From: Synaphobranchus kaupii
Taxonomy: Eukaryota; Chordata; Actinopteri; Anguilliformes; Synaphobranchidae
Reading direction: 5' to 3'
Assembly: GCA_029718625.1 (NCBI GenBank)
Contig: CM056383.1
Location: 19,259,930 to 19,323,929, forward strand
Length of the DNA: 64,000 bases
Made by a program: the position numbers and the translations under genes. Shown piece after piece: positions 47,398 through 59,330 of the stretch. The first letter of the stretch is position 1; the number at the start of each line of letters is the position of its first letter. The notes under the pieces are model-generated. The model had not been told where the DNA came from. It did no database searches and saw nothing but the letters and a program-made list of their open reading frames with translations.

Positions 47398-48051
47398 TTC
47401 CGGTACTGTAGAACGTTACCTGCGGGAAATGTTTTGGGACCGGACAGCTAGGTTTAGTTTAGTTTTCTGTAGTGCAATGAATGTAGGCTATAATGCATGT
47501 TCATTCGCTTCGTAGTAGCCTAGCTTGTTTCTGCTTCCTGACGAGAAGCAGGAAGTAACGTTGGCGAACAAGCTTAATTGGATATATAATTTAATTGGCA
47601 TATTTCCCAGGAATCTTAGCCAGAAAGAAAACAGTAGATACTACTAAGAAAGTACATACCAGAGATTATTATTATTATTATTATTATTATTAAAAGTGTT
47701 TGCAGTAAGCTACATTATCAGCAGAGTAGCGTAGACTAGAGCCACATTCGTAGGCTATCTATTTATTTATAAGTGACTAACCATGAATCAGATATGTTTG
47801 GGGAATTGGCGGTTTATAAATCCGATCGCTTAAAGGCTTGCAGCTTAAAAGAGGCTATCTTCAATTTTTAATGTAGGTTATTATCGTAAATTCTTAATTT
47901 TCCTAGTAGTTAATTTTATGGTGACCTTGTGTTATGTGTGAAAAGGATAAAGTGAACAGAGCTGAAGTGAAGGAATTAATGAATAAAGAAATGTTGGCCG
48001 AGGCAAGGGGTTTCCACAGTCAGTCAGTCATGACCGCAAGAGCAGAGTGTA

Positions 48052-48119
48052 ACACCCTCCCCAAACCAGACAAAAGCGAGCGTCCGGACGCTCGCTTTTG
48101 TCTGGTTTGGGGAGGGTGT
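48052..48119. repeat. Perfect 68-bp palindrome
   Basis: Left arm 48052-48085 (begins ACACCCTCCCCAAACC, ends GCGAGCGTCC) and right arm 48086-48119 are exact complements over 34 bp with no spacer, centred on TCC|GGA. It is GC-rich compared with its flanks. It could be a genuine cruciform-forming site or a fold-back artefact of library preparation or assembly. Confidence 0.95.
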
Positions 48120-48282
48120 GATAAAGTACAAGTGAAATACAAGTGAAACATTGAACAGTTAATATTGTAAACCTCTTTTGCCTTTGCAATAAAAATATGT
48201 TAATATGTCAATGTGAGAAATAATAACAGTCTAAGAAATGAAAAGTACTTAACAGTTGCACATTGTTTTTGTGGAAAATACA

Positions 48283-48360
48283 CGTGCCCTGCTGGGCTCG
48301 AACCCACAATCCACTGTCTGAGAGACTGCAGTTTTAACCACTAAGCCACAGTAGCTTCTT
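48283..48360 (-). repeat. tRNA-like sequence (box A and box B), probably a pseudogene or SINE head
   Basis: On the minus strand, TGGCTTAGTGG (48338-48348) matches polymerase-III box A and GGTTCGAGCCC (48294-48304) matches box B, with 33 bases between. The two acceptor-stem halves do not pair (GCTACTG against AGGGCAC) and the T-stem has a mismatch, so a functional tRNA is unlikely. Confidence 0.45.
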
Positions 48361-50815
48361 GGAAAGCATGAAGCCATTAGCTATATTAACATTAAAAAAC
48401 AGTACGAAGCGTTTTTATTGGATGATAAGCTTGATGAGCAGGTATACGGACCATACCCTCAAGTAATAATTCTCCCCATTGGATAACATCGCAACGGAGG
48501 CAGGCAGTTTGGCAGGAAAATGGGAAGAAAAAGAAGGAAGAAAGGAGGAAGGATAAAAACGGCAAAATAACCCAAGTTTGGGGCTTTATTGTGTGGATGT
48601 GTGAAGTTGTATCTGAATGCTGTGTGGTTACATGAGGTCAGAACATACAGAAGTTAATGTTTTTAAGGGCTGAGAGTCTATGGTCATTGTGGTTACTTCT
48701 GTAGGAAACCCTGAAAAGTGCCGAACTCTCGGTGCTGTATAGGTATGGGGCATGCCCCACCAAGCCGTAACTTGGCGGATGGCATACCTGCCATCCCAAT
48801 AAGCCACTCAGTCGATTTCTTTTTATTTCCTGTTTCTGATCTCATGGTTTTTAGCCATAAGGTTTTTTTTAAATTATATTCTCAGTTGATGTTCCTTCAT
48901 TTTTAAGGTTCATCCTTACACAATACATATCATTTTTTAAATAATTGTAATTTAAGAATTAGTGTTTCATGTATTCTTTTAGGGCACTCTTAAATTTTTC
49001 CATTTGAAAATTGAATCTAATAAAATAATTTTTATCCTTGGGGATATATGGAGCCCCGAGATGGTCTTATGCTGAATATAGTGGATTTTCCTGGTGTAGG
49101 AGTTGCTTTTGTTGAAGCTGTATTGTAAGATTTAATAAGTGAACTGAGAAGGAGATTTATACTTAGAATTAGTGTAAGCCTTGCATTGCTGTGTGCTTGC
49201 ATTTGCTAGAAAATTCCGGAAAGCTGTGAGCTGAATATGAAAGAAAATATTAATTGAATTATTCCAGAGGCAGTTAAACAATCTTCATGGCGCATTAAGG
49301 ATATGGGATATTAAGCTGACATTATTATTTTTTAGTATGCATTTTCTCTCTTAATTTATGAAACGGGCAGAACTGGCTATGTGCGGGCATAAATCACATA
49401 ATACAAACCATAGGATCATAAGTCACTAAAAATCAATTGGTCTAGAATTCAGAACATCATTCCAATGTGTATTTTGTCTACTTCATCAAACCCTTCTTTT
49501 TGAATGTTGTTTCTGTTGTCAATGTCATACAGTTTTTTTATGAATGTCATTGAGAAAAAGCCTGAAACATAAACAAATAAATAAATATATATGCCCTTAA
49601 TCCTGTTGGAGAGGCAAATATCAATGCCTGCAATTACAAAATAATTAGGTCAGACAGATTAAACTCCTACCAGAGGTAGTTTGGCCATACATATCCAATA
49701 GGTGGACCCACATTTTGAACTTACATGGTCTGAAGTTAAAGGCACGAGGCCTGAGTTTCTAATCATGAATACCTGCTGATTGGACAATATCGAACGCCTC
49801 TAATCAAATAATTAAGGCCCGCTGTTTGAAGTGAAATGTAAACCTGTTGGGGTCTCTGGTGACCTGGAATGACCCATCTCCACAGCGGATTAAGCACTCT
49901 ATAAAGACCAGAGCCCTGTTATAATCAAATGTGAATGATTACAAAGGCAATCAAAGACCCCATATGGTATCTCGGATCAGGCAGGGTTGAATTAGTTCCC
50001 TCTTCAATCTCGGTCTCACATCAAGATAAGATAATTATAATTCATGAATGTAATGCCCAAAATGTAGAGTATTGTTCCCATATGTCCACAGAGCCTGAGA
50101 CATGAGAGAAGTGACATTCCCTTAGGGGTGGGACCTCTGTTTTCTGTCCCCTTTGAAATATAGTATCAATTTCACTGTATTCAGAAGTGCTTTTTTTCAA
50201 TTAATGTTAGCATTCCAGAGTTCCAACTAATGAGAGGGGGGTTGGTGGATTTTTCATTCATAGTTAGCCGTACTGATACACGGTTTGCTGAATTAAAAAT
50301 ATAGGGGAAATGTAGAAACATATGTTGAAAGTGTGAGTAGGACGATGAGTATGCTTAAGATAAAGGTGTCATCAGTGGCCCCTCAAAGGTTTTTGGTGGC
50401 TGACACCCCTGTGGATGATGTTGGTGTTGGTGAGGTCTTCATTGATTGCATCTCACCTCCATGGTAATTAGGTCCAGCTGTTTCCTGAAGGACAACTCCA
50501 GTTCCCGTAGCCTACAGTCTTCATTGCGTGCAGTCAGACAGCTTTTTTACTGGAAAAGCATAGGAAAAAAATCACAGAATGAACAAAAGTACTTCACATT
50601 CTGGCAGACATGGCAAAGCCCGGAGCCAGAGAAATGAAATAAAAAATTTTAAAAAGACCTTGAATAATTTTTTTGTGGGGGAAAAAAAACTGAAAAATGA
50701 TGAATGTGGTGTGCCTGTGCAATTTAGGTGATATTACCATTCCCTTTCCTGTGCTTTCATGAGATTGCAAGGTCTTAGTGCATAGATTCTGGATTAATAC
50801 AATTAAATAGAAAAG
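48361..50815. other. Intron 2, no gene recognised; possible conserved noncoding block
   Basis: 49590-50100 is free of visible repeats. It contains several homeodomain-like TAATTA/AATTA sites and a TGATTGGACAAT motif, the texture of a vertebrate intronic enhancer. This is not demonstrated. Confidence 0.3.
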
Positions 50816-51810
50816 TGTTGGGACAGTGGCACAATATGTGTTGTTTTGGCTCTGTACTCCAGCACATTGGATTTGATAAAAAAACTATATGAGATTAAAG
50901 TGCACTAGAAGTGCACAAGACTTTCAGCTTTAATTTGATATTTACATCCATGTCGGGTGATCCGTGTAGGAATTACAGACATTATTTTACAGAGTCCCCC
51001 CATTTTAAGGGAGCAAAAGTAATGAGACAAGGTAACATAATCTGAAATAAAGTTAAATATTTAGTACTTGGATGCAAATTCGATGACTGCCTGAACTCGG
51101 TAGACTCACCAGACACTGGTATTTTCTCCGGTGATGCTCTGCCAGGCTTGTACTGCAGCCATCTTCGGTTAATGTATTCGTTTCTGGGGTGTTTTGCCTT
51201 CAGTCTTATCTTCAGCAAGTAAAACACATGCTCAATTGGATTCAGGACCGGTGATTGACTTGGCCTGTCAAGAAGTTTTTTAATGTACCTCTCAGCTAAC
51301 TCTAACCTGGCCATTCTGTTCTTGAGGTGTATTGCATCTTACGGCGAACCCTCTGAGGTTATGCTGGTGTAGTCTTCTCTTTATGGTACTCTTTGACACA
51401 GGTATGCCTACATCCTGGAGTGCTTTTGTTCTGTTTGACATTACATTTTTTGTTTTTTTTGTCCACAATTGAAAGTATTCTTTGGTCATCCACTACAGTT
51501 GTCTTCTGTGGTCTACCAGGTCATTTGCTATTGCTGAGCTCACCAGTGTGTTCTTGCTTCCTAATAATGTATCAAACAGTTGATTTTGACACACCCAATG
51601 TTTTGTCTGTGTCTTTGATTGATTTATTCAGATTTATTCAACAGCAACAAATGCAAAAACACACAGCTGGTCAAGGAAAAGCTGAGCAGCCAATTGCCCC
51701 ATTACTTTTGCTCCCCTTCAATGGAGGGACTATGTATAAAAAGGACTGTAATTCCTACAAGGATCACCTGATATGTATGTAAATACCCTCAAATTAAATC
51801 TGACAGTCTG
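50816..51810 (-). pseudogene. Internally deleted Tc1-like element with transposase remnant
   Basis: Two minus-strand frames remain. The first (51489-51292) reads VSKSTIKRRLHQHNLRGFAV, the linker region before the catalytic core. The second (51314-50982) reads PSQSPVLNPIEHVFYLLKIR, the segment around the catalytic Glu. The part that would carry both catalytic Asp residues is deleted, and the join is out of frame. Flanks with GGGACAGTGGCACAATATG at the left and TACTTTTGCTCCCCTTC at the right resemble terminal sequence of this fish family. It cannot encode an active enzyme. Confidence 0.85.
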
Positions 51811-52379
51811 CACCTATTCGCCATGGCCTATTTCACCAGCACTGCCTGAGGATTACTTGGCTGCACCCAACAGCCAGACAGTGACATCCACCAACAAGTT
51901 TGCAAATCTTATTAATGATAAGTTAATATCTCTTTTTTATTGGAAAAATTCAATATACTGATGAGGAACTATAATGAACTTTGGACAGTGCTTATAAAAA
52001 CTTCATAAAACATTGATACAGTGTTTCTTATACAGGTGTGCCAAATAATTTAGCTTAAAGGCAACAATAAAAAATAAACAGTCATAGAAAAGATATACCT
52101 CATCATCCACATTTAATTAATTGAACCCATGTCATTATAATATTGTAAGAACTGTAAGGCTACTGTTAAGTAGACTAAAAAGTAACAGTGTTTTCTTTAG
52201 GGTTAGGTTTAGGATTACTTTCTTGTTATGTCTTTTTTTCTATTAATGGTTACATCCCACTATGAAATCCTACAGAACACTATGTGCTTATGGACTCAGA
52301 TACATTGGTTATCAGTAGCTATGTGGTGTCCGGGTGTAGTACTCAACCATTTCTTGGATGTACTGTATGTCCTTCCCAG

Positions 52380-52547
52380 ATTCTGTCTGTATACCAGGAT
52401 TTGACCCCAGCTTGGGCATCATCACTCCAATCAACCCCATGATAGCAGGGATCAGCCTGGTGCCCCCTCCTCCTGTACCAGTCGGGCTGCCTGTCATCAA
52501 GGAGATTATTCACTGCAAGAGCTGTACCCTCTTCCCACAGAACCCCA
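52380..52547 (+). CDS. enox1: enox1 coding exon 3
   Basis: 168 bp, phase 1 at both ends, covering residues 50-105. The acceptor TCCCAG gives the junction codon GAT (Asp), then SVCIPGFDPSLGIITPINPM, a Pro/Val-rich stretch, and VIKEIIHCKSCTLFPQNP before the donor A|GTAAGT. CKSC (residues 95-98) is a CxxC motif conserved in the ENOX family and is of the kind able to take part in thiol-disulfide exchange. The motif ICVPGFDPS is characteristic of ENOX1 as opposed to ENOX2, supporting the paralogue assignment. A hAT element begins only 250 bp downstream. Confidence 0.95.
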
Positions 52548-52797
52548 GTAAGTGCAGTACAACTGAGCTTTTGACCTTGCGCTGTGGGTCTGCGGTGAAC
52601 TGTGCAAGAATTCAAGAGATCCTTCTCAGGCGCAATGCACACTCTGATGAGCAAAGTATCAGAAACTGCCTGAGAGCACCGTGAAACTGCCGGCGCCGAT
52701 GGCAGTTGCCATGGATACACCTTTTGCTGTTGTTTGTACTGAATGGTAGGTATTTATGTTTTTTTTTCACCCCCAAATTGAGTGTGGGTGATGCTTT

Positions 52798-54650
52798 TAG
52801 GGGTGTGCCCAAAGCCGAAGCCAAAATCCAGAAGGGCAAGGATGGTGGGTTGGAAACGGATATTTTCAGATCCGAAGTTGCCAGTTCATATTCGGATGCA
52901 GGAAATAATTAAATTGCAGCAGGGAAATCTTTGATTCAGTGCCCACATGTCTGTATGACTCTTCTGAACTTTACAGAATTAAGCATTGGATTGTTTATTT
53001 GGTTATTAAAAACATTTAAATATATAATTAGGGAGCCGTTCCATATCGGCCATGTGACTCAATTGGCAGTCCCTGAAATTACGGATACTCACCCTATATC
53101 TTTAACGTGTTACATGCTCATTATGATCGAACAGTGTGTCTTGTAGATCTAGGTCAATCTTGTGAGTGTCATGGTTTCCTGACTGTTCAGGTTCTGTTTT
53201 TGGGCGTTGCCTCTCGGGGCCGCGAGAGGGCGCTCCCGTCTTAGTTCTCGTTCTCCGAGACTAATTAATTATTTCCTTCAGGTGCGCTCCCGTCTTAGTT
53301 TTCATTCTCCGGGACTAATTAATTATTTCCTTCAGGTGCGCTCTGCCCTATTTAAGCACAGTTCACTCGTTGTTTGGGGCTTTTGTGTCATTCTTGCCAC
53401 TCTAAGCCAGGTAATGTGGTATAGGAATTTCAGGCGACCACTTGTACATTTGAGCTTCAAAAGAACACTACTACTTGCCTGTAGAGTATTAGAGTATTTA
53501 GTTCTTAGGGTTCTGTTCTCCTTACTCTATTTCCTGCCTTGGTTTTCTTTTCTCTGTCTCGCTACTAGATGCTCGGCTTTGCCTCGTTTCCGTTAGCCTT
53601 TTATTTTTAGCTCTGACAGTTTCTGAGCTAGAGGCAGTTCTGTTCCTTTCTATTCTCTGCTCGAGTCTACGAGCTTCGCCCTGTTTTTCGGGTTGTTATT
53701 GGTTTGGCTTATTCCGGAATTATTTTCCCTTATTTATTTTCTCTGCTCGAGATCTACGAGTTTTCGCCCACTTATCTGGGTTGCTATATTTTGGCTGTAC
53801 GCCGGGAGTTACAGTATATTCCCTTTCTGTTCATTTCTCTCTGCTCCGCTCACGGACTCCTTTACCATTTTTAGTGGTTGATTCTCACGCTTCGTGGGAC
53901 AAATTTCAGATCCCCTTCCAGTCGCGTTGGTCCTCTGAACCCGACCCCTCACAGTGAGAGCAAAAGAAAATGAAACAAAACGTTAAATGAAAACCTCAAC
54001 ATCTTGCATGCAAACGTGATAGCCTACTATCCCTTTAATGCTGCTCGCTTTAATCTACGCGTAATATCGCCACTTTTTCAGAATGTAAAAACACATTTTA
54101 AAAGAAAGCAAAGGAACAGCTAGAATCATTGTAGCCTATGTCCCGTTTTCAAATGTCACTTACTGGCTATCAAAATCATTATTGTATTTATGCTAGTTGT
54201 GTTGTTTATATTTTTAAACTGTACCGACCGTCCGTTCTGCCTCTGTATTGCTGCATAATCAAGTCATTCCATTCCAAACTCGCAACGAAAATGTAACGTT
54301 TCACACCACCGAAAAAATGTTTTAACTCGCAGCGATTGGTTTAACCAATGGCATACTAAAAGCATATTAAAAAGCCACATCCAGAGACATTTTTTTCTCC
54401 ATTTCTTGAATTAAAAGCTGTTGAAATGGAGCCACATTCAGACGTTTTTCATTTTCTTGAATTAAAAGCTTTTCAGGTGTTCTATAACTTTGTTGTTACT
54501 GCTAGCTAGTTAATGCAATGCATCTTGTTCGACTGTTCATTTAACTTTTTTCATTTAGAGTGTTTTTCTCAATAAATCATTAGGCTATAATCCTTAAGTC
54601 TTCTCCTTGCAAAGTAATAATAATAATCATAATAGTAATGGAAATATTAC

Positions 54651-54689
<39 letters not shown>

Positions 54690-55325
54690 CAATTTATTTA
54701 TAATAAAATAAATTGGTATTGGTACCGGCCAATCTTTAAAAAGAAAATTGGTGTTGGAGCATCCTATACATTATTATATTAGGCTAAATATCCAAGTTCA
54801 TATAGTAAAATAAAAAAACTAACAAACAAAAAAATACAATGTGAAATCACAACAGGCTGTTATTGTGGAAATAGTATCCATTCAAATGTATAATGAAATG
54901 GTTTGATGTTTTTTTTATAAAACTGCCTTTTCATGCTGAGTTGATTATATATTGCACCTCAGATTTTTTCCAGTTCTTATCCAAAATTATTGTTCAGTGT
55001 CCCCCAGTTAGGGGGTGGGGGTTCAAATAGGTTAACAAAAACAAGCTTTAACGAAACAAAATAATAGATAAATAAGTATAAAGTACAGAGTATAGTTCTT
55101 ATAAAAAGTTCTTGAAAAGAAAAAAAAGACAGGGAGGGGGGCGAATACTCATAAATTAAAATTTAATTTTAGACTAGGAAATATGACATTTCCTATATGT
55201 AACAGAACTTCCGGTGAAGCCCTGCCCACTCCCTGTTTTAAAAATCCGGATACAGATACAGATAATGTGCATGGTCGAACAGATACAGATACAGATACAG
55301 ATAGTGGCATCCCTGCACACCCCTA
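52798..55325 (+). mobile_element. hAT-type element, copy 2 (inverted relative to copy 1), split by a solo LTR
   Basis: The ends TAGGGGTGTGCCCAAAGCC and GCACACCCCTA match those of the element at 17119-18598 in opposite orientation. Shared inner landmarks include GACTCAATTGGCAGTCCCTG, GTTAAATGAAAA and GCATGCAAACGTGAT. Without the LTR and its target duplication the length is about 1.74 kb. Unlike copy 1 no matching 8-bp duplication is visible at the outer ends, so the copy is older or one end has been altered. It lies in enox1 intron 3. Confidence 0.82.
53167..53953 (+). mobile_element. Solo LTR (787 bp) inserted in the hAT copy
   Basis: It starts TGTCATGGTTTCCTGACTG and ends CGACCCCTCACA. GTGAG flanks it on both sides (53162-53166 and 53954-53958), a 5-bp target duplication. 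The undisturbed site survives in copy 1 as the complement of CAATCTTGTGATAGCAAAAG, confirming insertion. Inside are a 54-bp tandem duplication (GTGCGCTCCCGTCTTAGTT, about 53230-53340), a TATTTAAG TATA-like box near 53350 and repeated CTCTGCTCGAG motifs. No internal retrotransposon sequence remains. Confidence 0.92.
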
Positions 55326-55429
55326 CGAAGTGCTGGCAAACGTACCGTTGAAGAACAGTGTAATGTAGACATTTCCTTTTTTCAAAAACCTAGAAAGCTC
55401 TGGACAAGCGTCTGCTACATGTCTACATT

Positions 55430-55480
55430 ACTGGCATTTAGCAGACACTCTTATTCAGAGTCACTTACACAGCATTTGCA
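55430..55480 (+). repeat. Short fish dispersed-repeat motif
   Basis: GGCATTTAGCAGACACTCTT followed by ATTCAGAGTCACTTACA, a common fragment in fish genomes, also seen in worn form near 11217. Confidence 0.5.
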
Positions 55481-55786
55481 TTTTTTCTTTTATTTTTTTT
55501 TGTTGCTGAATTCAGTTTTGGAGATGAATCCTCATGTATCTCACCTCCTTACCTCTTACCCCTGGGGAACTGCAGTGTGCTCGTAGGGAAGTATTCTAAC
55601 ATTTTCTGGGAGTTTTATTTTTAAACGAATAGTGAGACTTGTGATTATGTGAATATGTGTGTGAATTATTTAGTTTTTTGTGTGTGGAATGAATATAGTT
55701 TGTCAAAATTGGGGCCAAGGAGCAGTCATCTGGTCATGGAAACATGGCGGAGGGAGACACAGGATTTCAGAACGTGTACTATAGGT

Positions 55787-56346
55787 CAGTGTTACTCAAC
55801 CTGTGTTGTATGCTAGTTTTTGTTACAACCACAATAACAAGCTCTGTATTGTAATGAGCTGCTAATATTTCTTCATTTTTACAGTCCGTTGAAGGACGGT
55901 TTACTCTTAAAGCCACATTATGCCAGAAAATGCTATATGTGCCTTAAAATAAATAAATGTCCCATATTCACATCCCAGGAATTTCAGTCAGTCAGACCAC
56001 CTTATGCTGTCATTTTCTGTACTGTAGGCCTATGTACTATATGGCAAATAATTCCAATTGAATGAGGGTCCATTTTCTAATTGATTGCGTTTTCAAAAAC
56101 TATTGACAGGTGAAATCAGTTGGGTCCTATTTGCTGAGAGTATGGAAACCTGAAATCATCTGTGCAAAATGAATTGAGTTTACTGAGAGCAAATGGCAAC
56201 AAGCCAAACTTGAATTGTATTAAAATCAGTCTAACTACGCAATAATGGTAGAACACATTTTCAACAACCCTAATTGACCAAGAGATTGTCTTTGACAAAT
56301 ACCAGCGTACACAGTGGGTCTCCAGGACCGAGGTTGAGAACCACTG
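55787..56346. mobile_element. hAT-type miniature element (560 bp)
   Basis: The ends are CAGTGTTACTCAACC and GGTTGAGAACCACTG. The flanks CTATAGGT (55779-55786) and GTATAGGT (56347-56354) agree at 7 of 8 positions, consistent with an aged 8-bp target duplication. No coding frame. It lies in enox1 intron 3. Confidence 0.82.
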
Positions 56347-57037
56347 GTATAGGTGATTCACATTGACCTGCATTTATGCTACAGTTGGTTATTACAGAGC
56401 TGTTAACTGATAGCCATCTTCTTATTCGTTGATTGTTTTAACATTTGGTTGATTTAACCACAGACATTTTTTTTCCTGCCTGTTTATGTCAGATCATAAA
56501 TAGTTGGCTACATTACTGGACATGGCTGCTGTCTTTAATGAAATTGCTAATACCTGTACCCCATGTGTTTTAAGCTTTGATTTTACTGTCTTTTTTCAAT
56601 TTTCAAATGTGTCATGTGTCCTTGCGTACATTGAAAAGAGCGTGCATGTTTTATTATTAATAGATGAGATAAGATGGGTATTTTTCTAACGGTGTGCAAA
56701 TTTCTCAGCTCTTTCCTGGATGTGCGTCATCATCAACCTTTATTCATAAAGGAATTATATAGAGATTGACATTCTCCCCTGGCACCTAGTCTGGGTAAAA
56801 GCATTAAGGCAATTGACAGACTCACAAATATAAAGGACCATCATGCGGACAGTACAGGAAATGGCAAACATCATACAAAAAGAAGAAACAAAGTAAATAA
56901 AAAAATACAAAGATAAAATGGCAAATGTATGTAAAAGGAGGCCAGTTTTTTCCCTTGTTATAGTTGTCGTGATATTAACACAACACCCCACCCCCCCCCA
57001 AAAAAAAAGAAATTGAGAAAAATTTACTTTTCCCCAG

Positions 57038-57244
57038 ACCTGCCCCCTCCTTCCACCAGGGAGAGACCCCCAGGGTGTAAGACCGTGTTTGTGGGAGGTC
57101 TCCCCGAGAATGCCAGCGAGGAGATCATCCGTGAGGTGTTCGACCAATGCGGTGACATCATCGCCATCCGCAAGAGCAAGAAGAACTTCTGCCACATCCG
57201 CTTCACTGAGGAATTTATGATAGATAAGGCTCTCTACCTATCAG
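57038..57244 (+). CDS. enox1: enox1 coding exon 4 (start of RRM domain)
   Basis: 207 bp, phase 1 at both ends, covering residues 106-174. The acceptor TCCCCAG is followed by LPPPSTRERPPGCKTVFVGG, then LPENASEEIIREVFDQCGDI and KSKKNFCHIRF, ending at LYLS with donor CAG|GTGAGA. KTVFVGGL (120-127) is the RNP2 strand of an RNA-recognition-motif fold. KKNFCHIRF (153-161) occupies the RNP1 position but lacks the usual glycine and central aromatic pattern, as in other ENOX proteins, so RNA binding is not assured. The sequence is almost identical to mammalian ENOX1/2. A longer antisense frame (56755-57195) is a shadow. Confidence 0.97.
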
Positions 57245-57674
57245 GTGAGATTTCTTTTACTCCTCCCTCCCACCTCCACATGGTGAGATCAAAGTGAAGC
57301 AAGATTTATTGGCAAATTAAAAATGTGAAAAGATGTGAGGAGAAATTTGAATCTGAGAGCACGCAAAAGGGAATTTGCATTCAATAATTTAAATTGGACA
57401 GATGCAGCTTGTTTTTGTAGTTTAGTTTTGAAGTTAATACTTGCAAATTATTCATTCATCAAGTTGTTCTGCCGCAGAGATCTAACACGGCAGTCCTGAA
57501 GGGCCGAACATAAGTGGTGAAAAACACAACAAAAGCCGATAGTAACAGCAGGCCTCCATGTCTGGGCCAGATCCCTGTTCTGTACGCTGTGCGTGCACTT
57601 ACTTCCCACCCGTGTAGGCTGCGTCACGTATGCGTCGCGTCGGCTATAAAGTCGGTCGCGCTTTATTTTCCCAG

Positions 57675-57908
57675 GCTACCGGATGCGCATCGGGTCGAGC
57701 ACCGACAAAAAGGACTCGGGGCGCATCCACGTGGACTTTGCCCAGGCTCGGGACGACCTGTACGAGTGGGAGTGCAAACAGAGGCTGCTGGCCCGCGAGG
57801 AGCGCCACAGGCGCAAAATCCACGAGGAGTGCTTGCGGCCTCCCTCACCCCCCCTCGTAATGCACTACTCCGAGCACGAGGCGGGCCAGCTGGCTGACCG
57901 ACTGAAAG
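57675..57908 (+). CDS. enox1: enox1 coding exon 5 (end of RRM, charged helix)
   Basis: 234 bp, phase 1 at both ends, covering residues 175-252, separated from exon 4 by only 430 bp of GC-rich intron. It encodes YRMRIGSSTDKKDSGRIHVD and FAQARDDLYEWECKQRLLAR, finishing the RRM fold, then a very basic/acidic helix (EERHRRKIHEE) and LRPPSPPLVMHYSEHEA. The donor is AAAG|GTAGGC. The WECKQR cysteine is conserved in the family. Codons are strongly GC-biased at third positions compared with flanking introns, as expected for a real exon. Confidence 0.97.
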
Positions 57909-59035
57909 GTAGGCCTCATTTCACTTTCAAAATAAGATTGATTCTTTGAAAAAATGTTCAAAGCTACAGCGCAAGCCGGTACTTAATAATGTAAAATATG
58001 ATAAAAGACAAACTCCTGCAGGTCTGTGTGAATTTCCAGTGAAACCCGTCAGTAGCCACCATCCATTGCAAATGTCACAGCAGCTGAAAACACACCTTAT
58101 TGTGATTGAGTTTAACTTTGTAAATTGATTGGTGTAATTACCGAAAACCTATGGGGTGTCTTGGCACATTTAAGAGAACTAGCAATGTCTCTTAAAAACA
58201 GCTGACTCGGACTGAAATTAGCTCAAAACATTAATTCACAGAGAAAATAATTAGTGAGATATTTTATCCAAAAACATGTTATCTCAAATGCTCCGCTCTG
58301 CAGCTACGGGCCAGTGAAGTTAATTTATAGATTCCCCTTCAGACTTTTTCAATACAGCCTCGCTAAAGATTCTTATTTTAAATTTTTTTTTTTCCCCATT
58401 TGAAGATGCTCTAAATTTGGAGAAATGGAAATACTTACACTCAATGCCATGTTTTACAGCTAATTACTTTGAAATTGTTATCTTATATTAATATGTATCT
58501 GTGTTGGGAGAGTTATATCATTGAAAGCTTTGTGGAAATATGCAATGTTTATCTGGTATTTTTCATTTCATTTCATTTTGATTTGATTTGGAAGATGGTG
58601 AATTCTTTGCATGTTTTCATTGAGTAAATACAAATGGTGAATGACCTTAGCTGCCCTAATACAGAAATAAGTATGTTTTTAAAAACCCACGGCTTCGTGA
58701 ACTTGTTCAATTTTGTTCAATTTTTTACAAGCTGACATTTTATGATTGCCATGCGCTTTGTGAGAAACCTCTTCTGAAGGTCGTACGTATCATAAAAGCT
58801 GAGTCTGAAAACTCACAATCCTTCCTTCCTTCAGCTGGTCTATAGAGTATGGACAGGTGAAAGCAATTTGGCAGAAACATTACTTAGCCAATCAGTAGTC
58901 ACTTCAGATCAGTGAAACGATGAAGGGAGGAAGGACGCTAATTCAGAGCATTCCAGCATGGCCGTACTATGATTAAGTTTTGGTTTATAATTAGTACAAC
59001 TGTAGGCTATGGCTGAGAGGGAGTCCAGCTAGCCA
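57909..59035. other. Intron 5, left part; no feature recognised
   Basis: AT-rich intron with a pair of CCTTCCTTCC-type short inverted motifs near 58820-58935, and nothing else supported. Confidence 0.5.
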
Positions 59036-59330
59036 CCAACGTCATTATGACCAAAATCCGACGTCTACCCGACATCAAAATTCCAACGTCAAACCAACGT
59101 CTAATGCTGACATCCTCCTGACATTGGTTATTTGTTATAATTAAGACATTACCAATTCCAAGGTCTAACTGACCTCTTTCCAACGTCTACACGTCAGGTC
59201 ATGACGTCGGGTCGTCATTGGGTTTTTTACGTCTATCCAATTTTCATTTCCAACGAAAATCCAACGTCTAGCCAACGTTTCTAATGTTAGAGCCCAACAT
59301 CATCCCAATGTCATACTGATGTCCTGTGCC
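59036..59330. repeat. Degenerate repeat rich in ACGTC motifs
   Basis: At least nine ACGTC occurrences in about 250 bp, mostly as CCAACGTCTA or CAACGTCAAA variants, plus CATGACGTCGGGTCGTC. The spacing is irregular. It resembles an internally repetitive fish dispersed repeat. Several copies contain the CRE-like TGACGTC core, but the pattern is better explained by repetition than by regulation. Confidence 0.55.

Noticed and set aside
48283..48360. Functional tRNA gene on the minus strand
   Set aside because: Box A and box B are present, but the acceptor stem does not pair and the T-stem is mismatched.
56755..57195. 146-codon minus-strand frame overlapping enox1 exon 4
   Set aside because: Antisense shadow of a strongly conserved exon. 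It starts inside the exon and continues into intron without homology.
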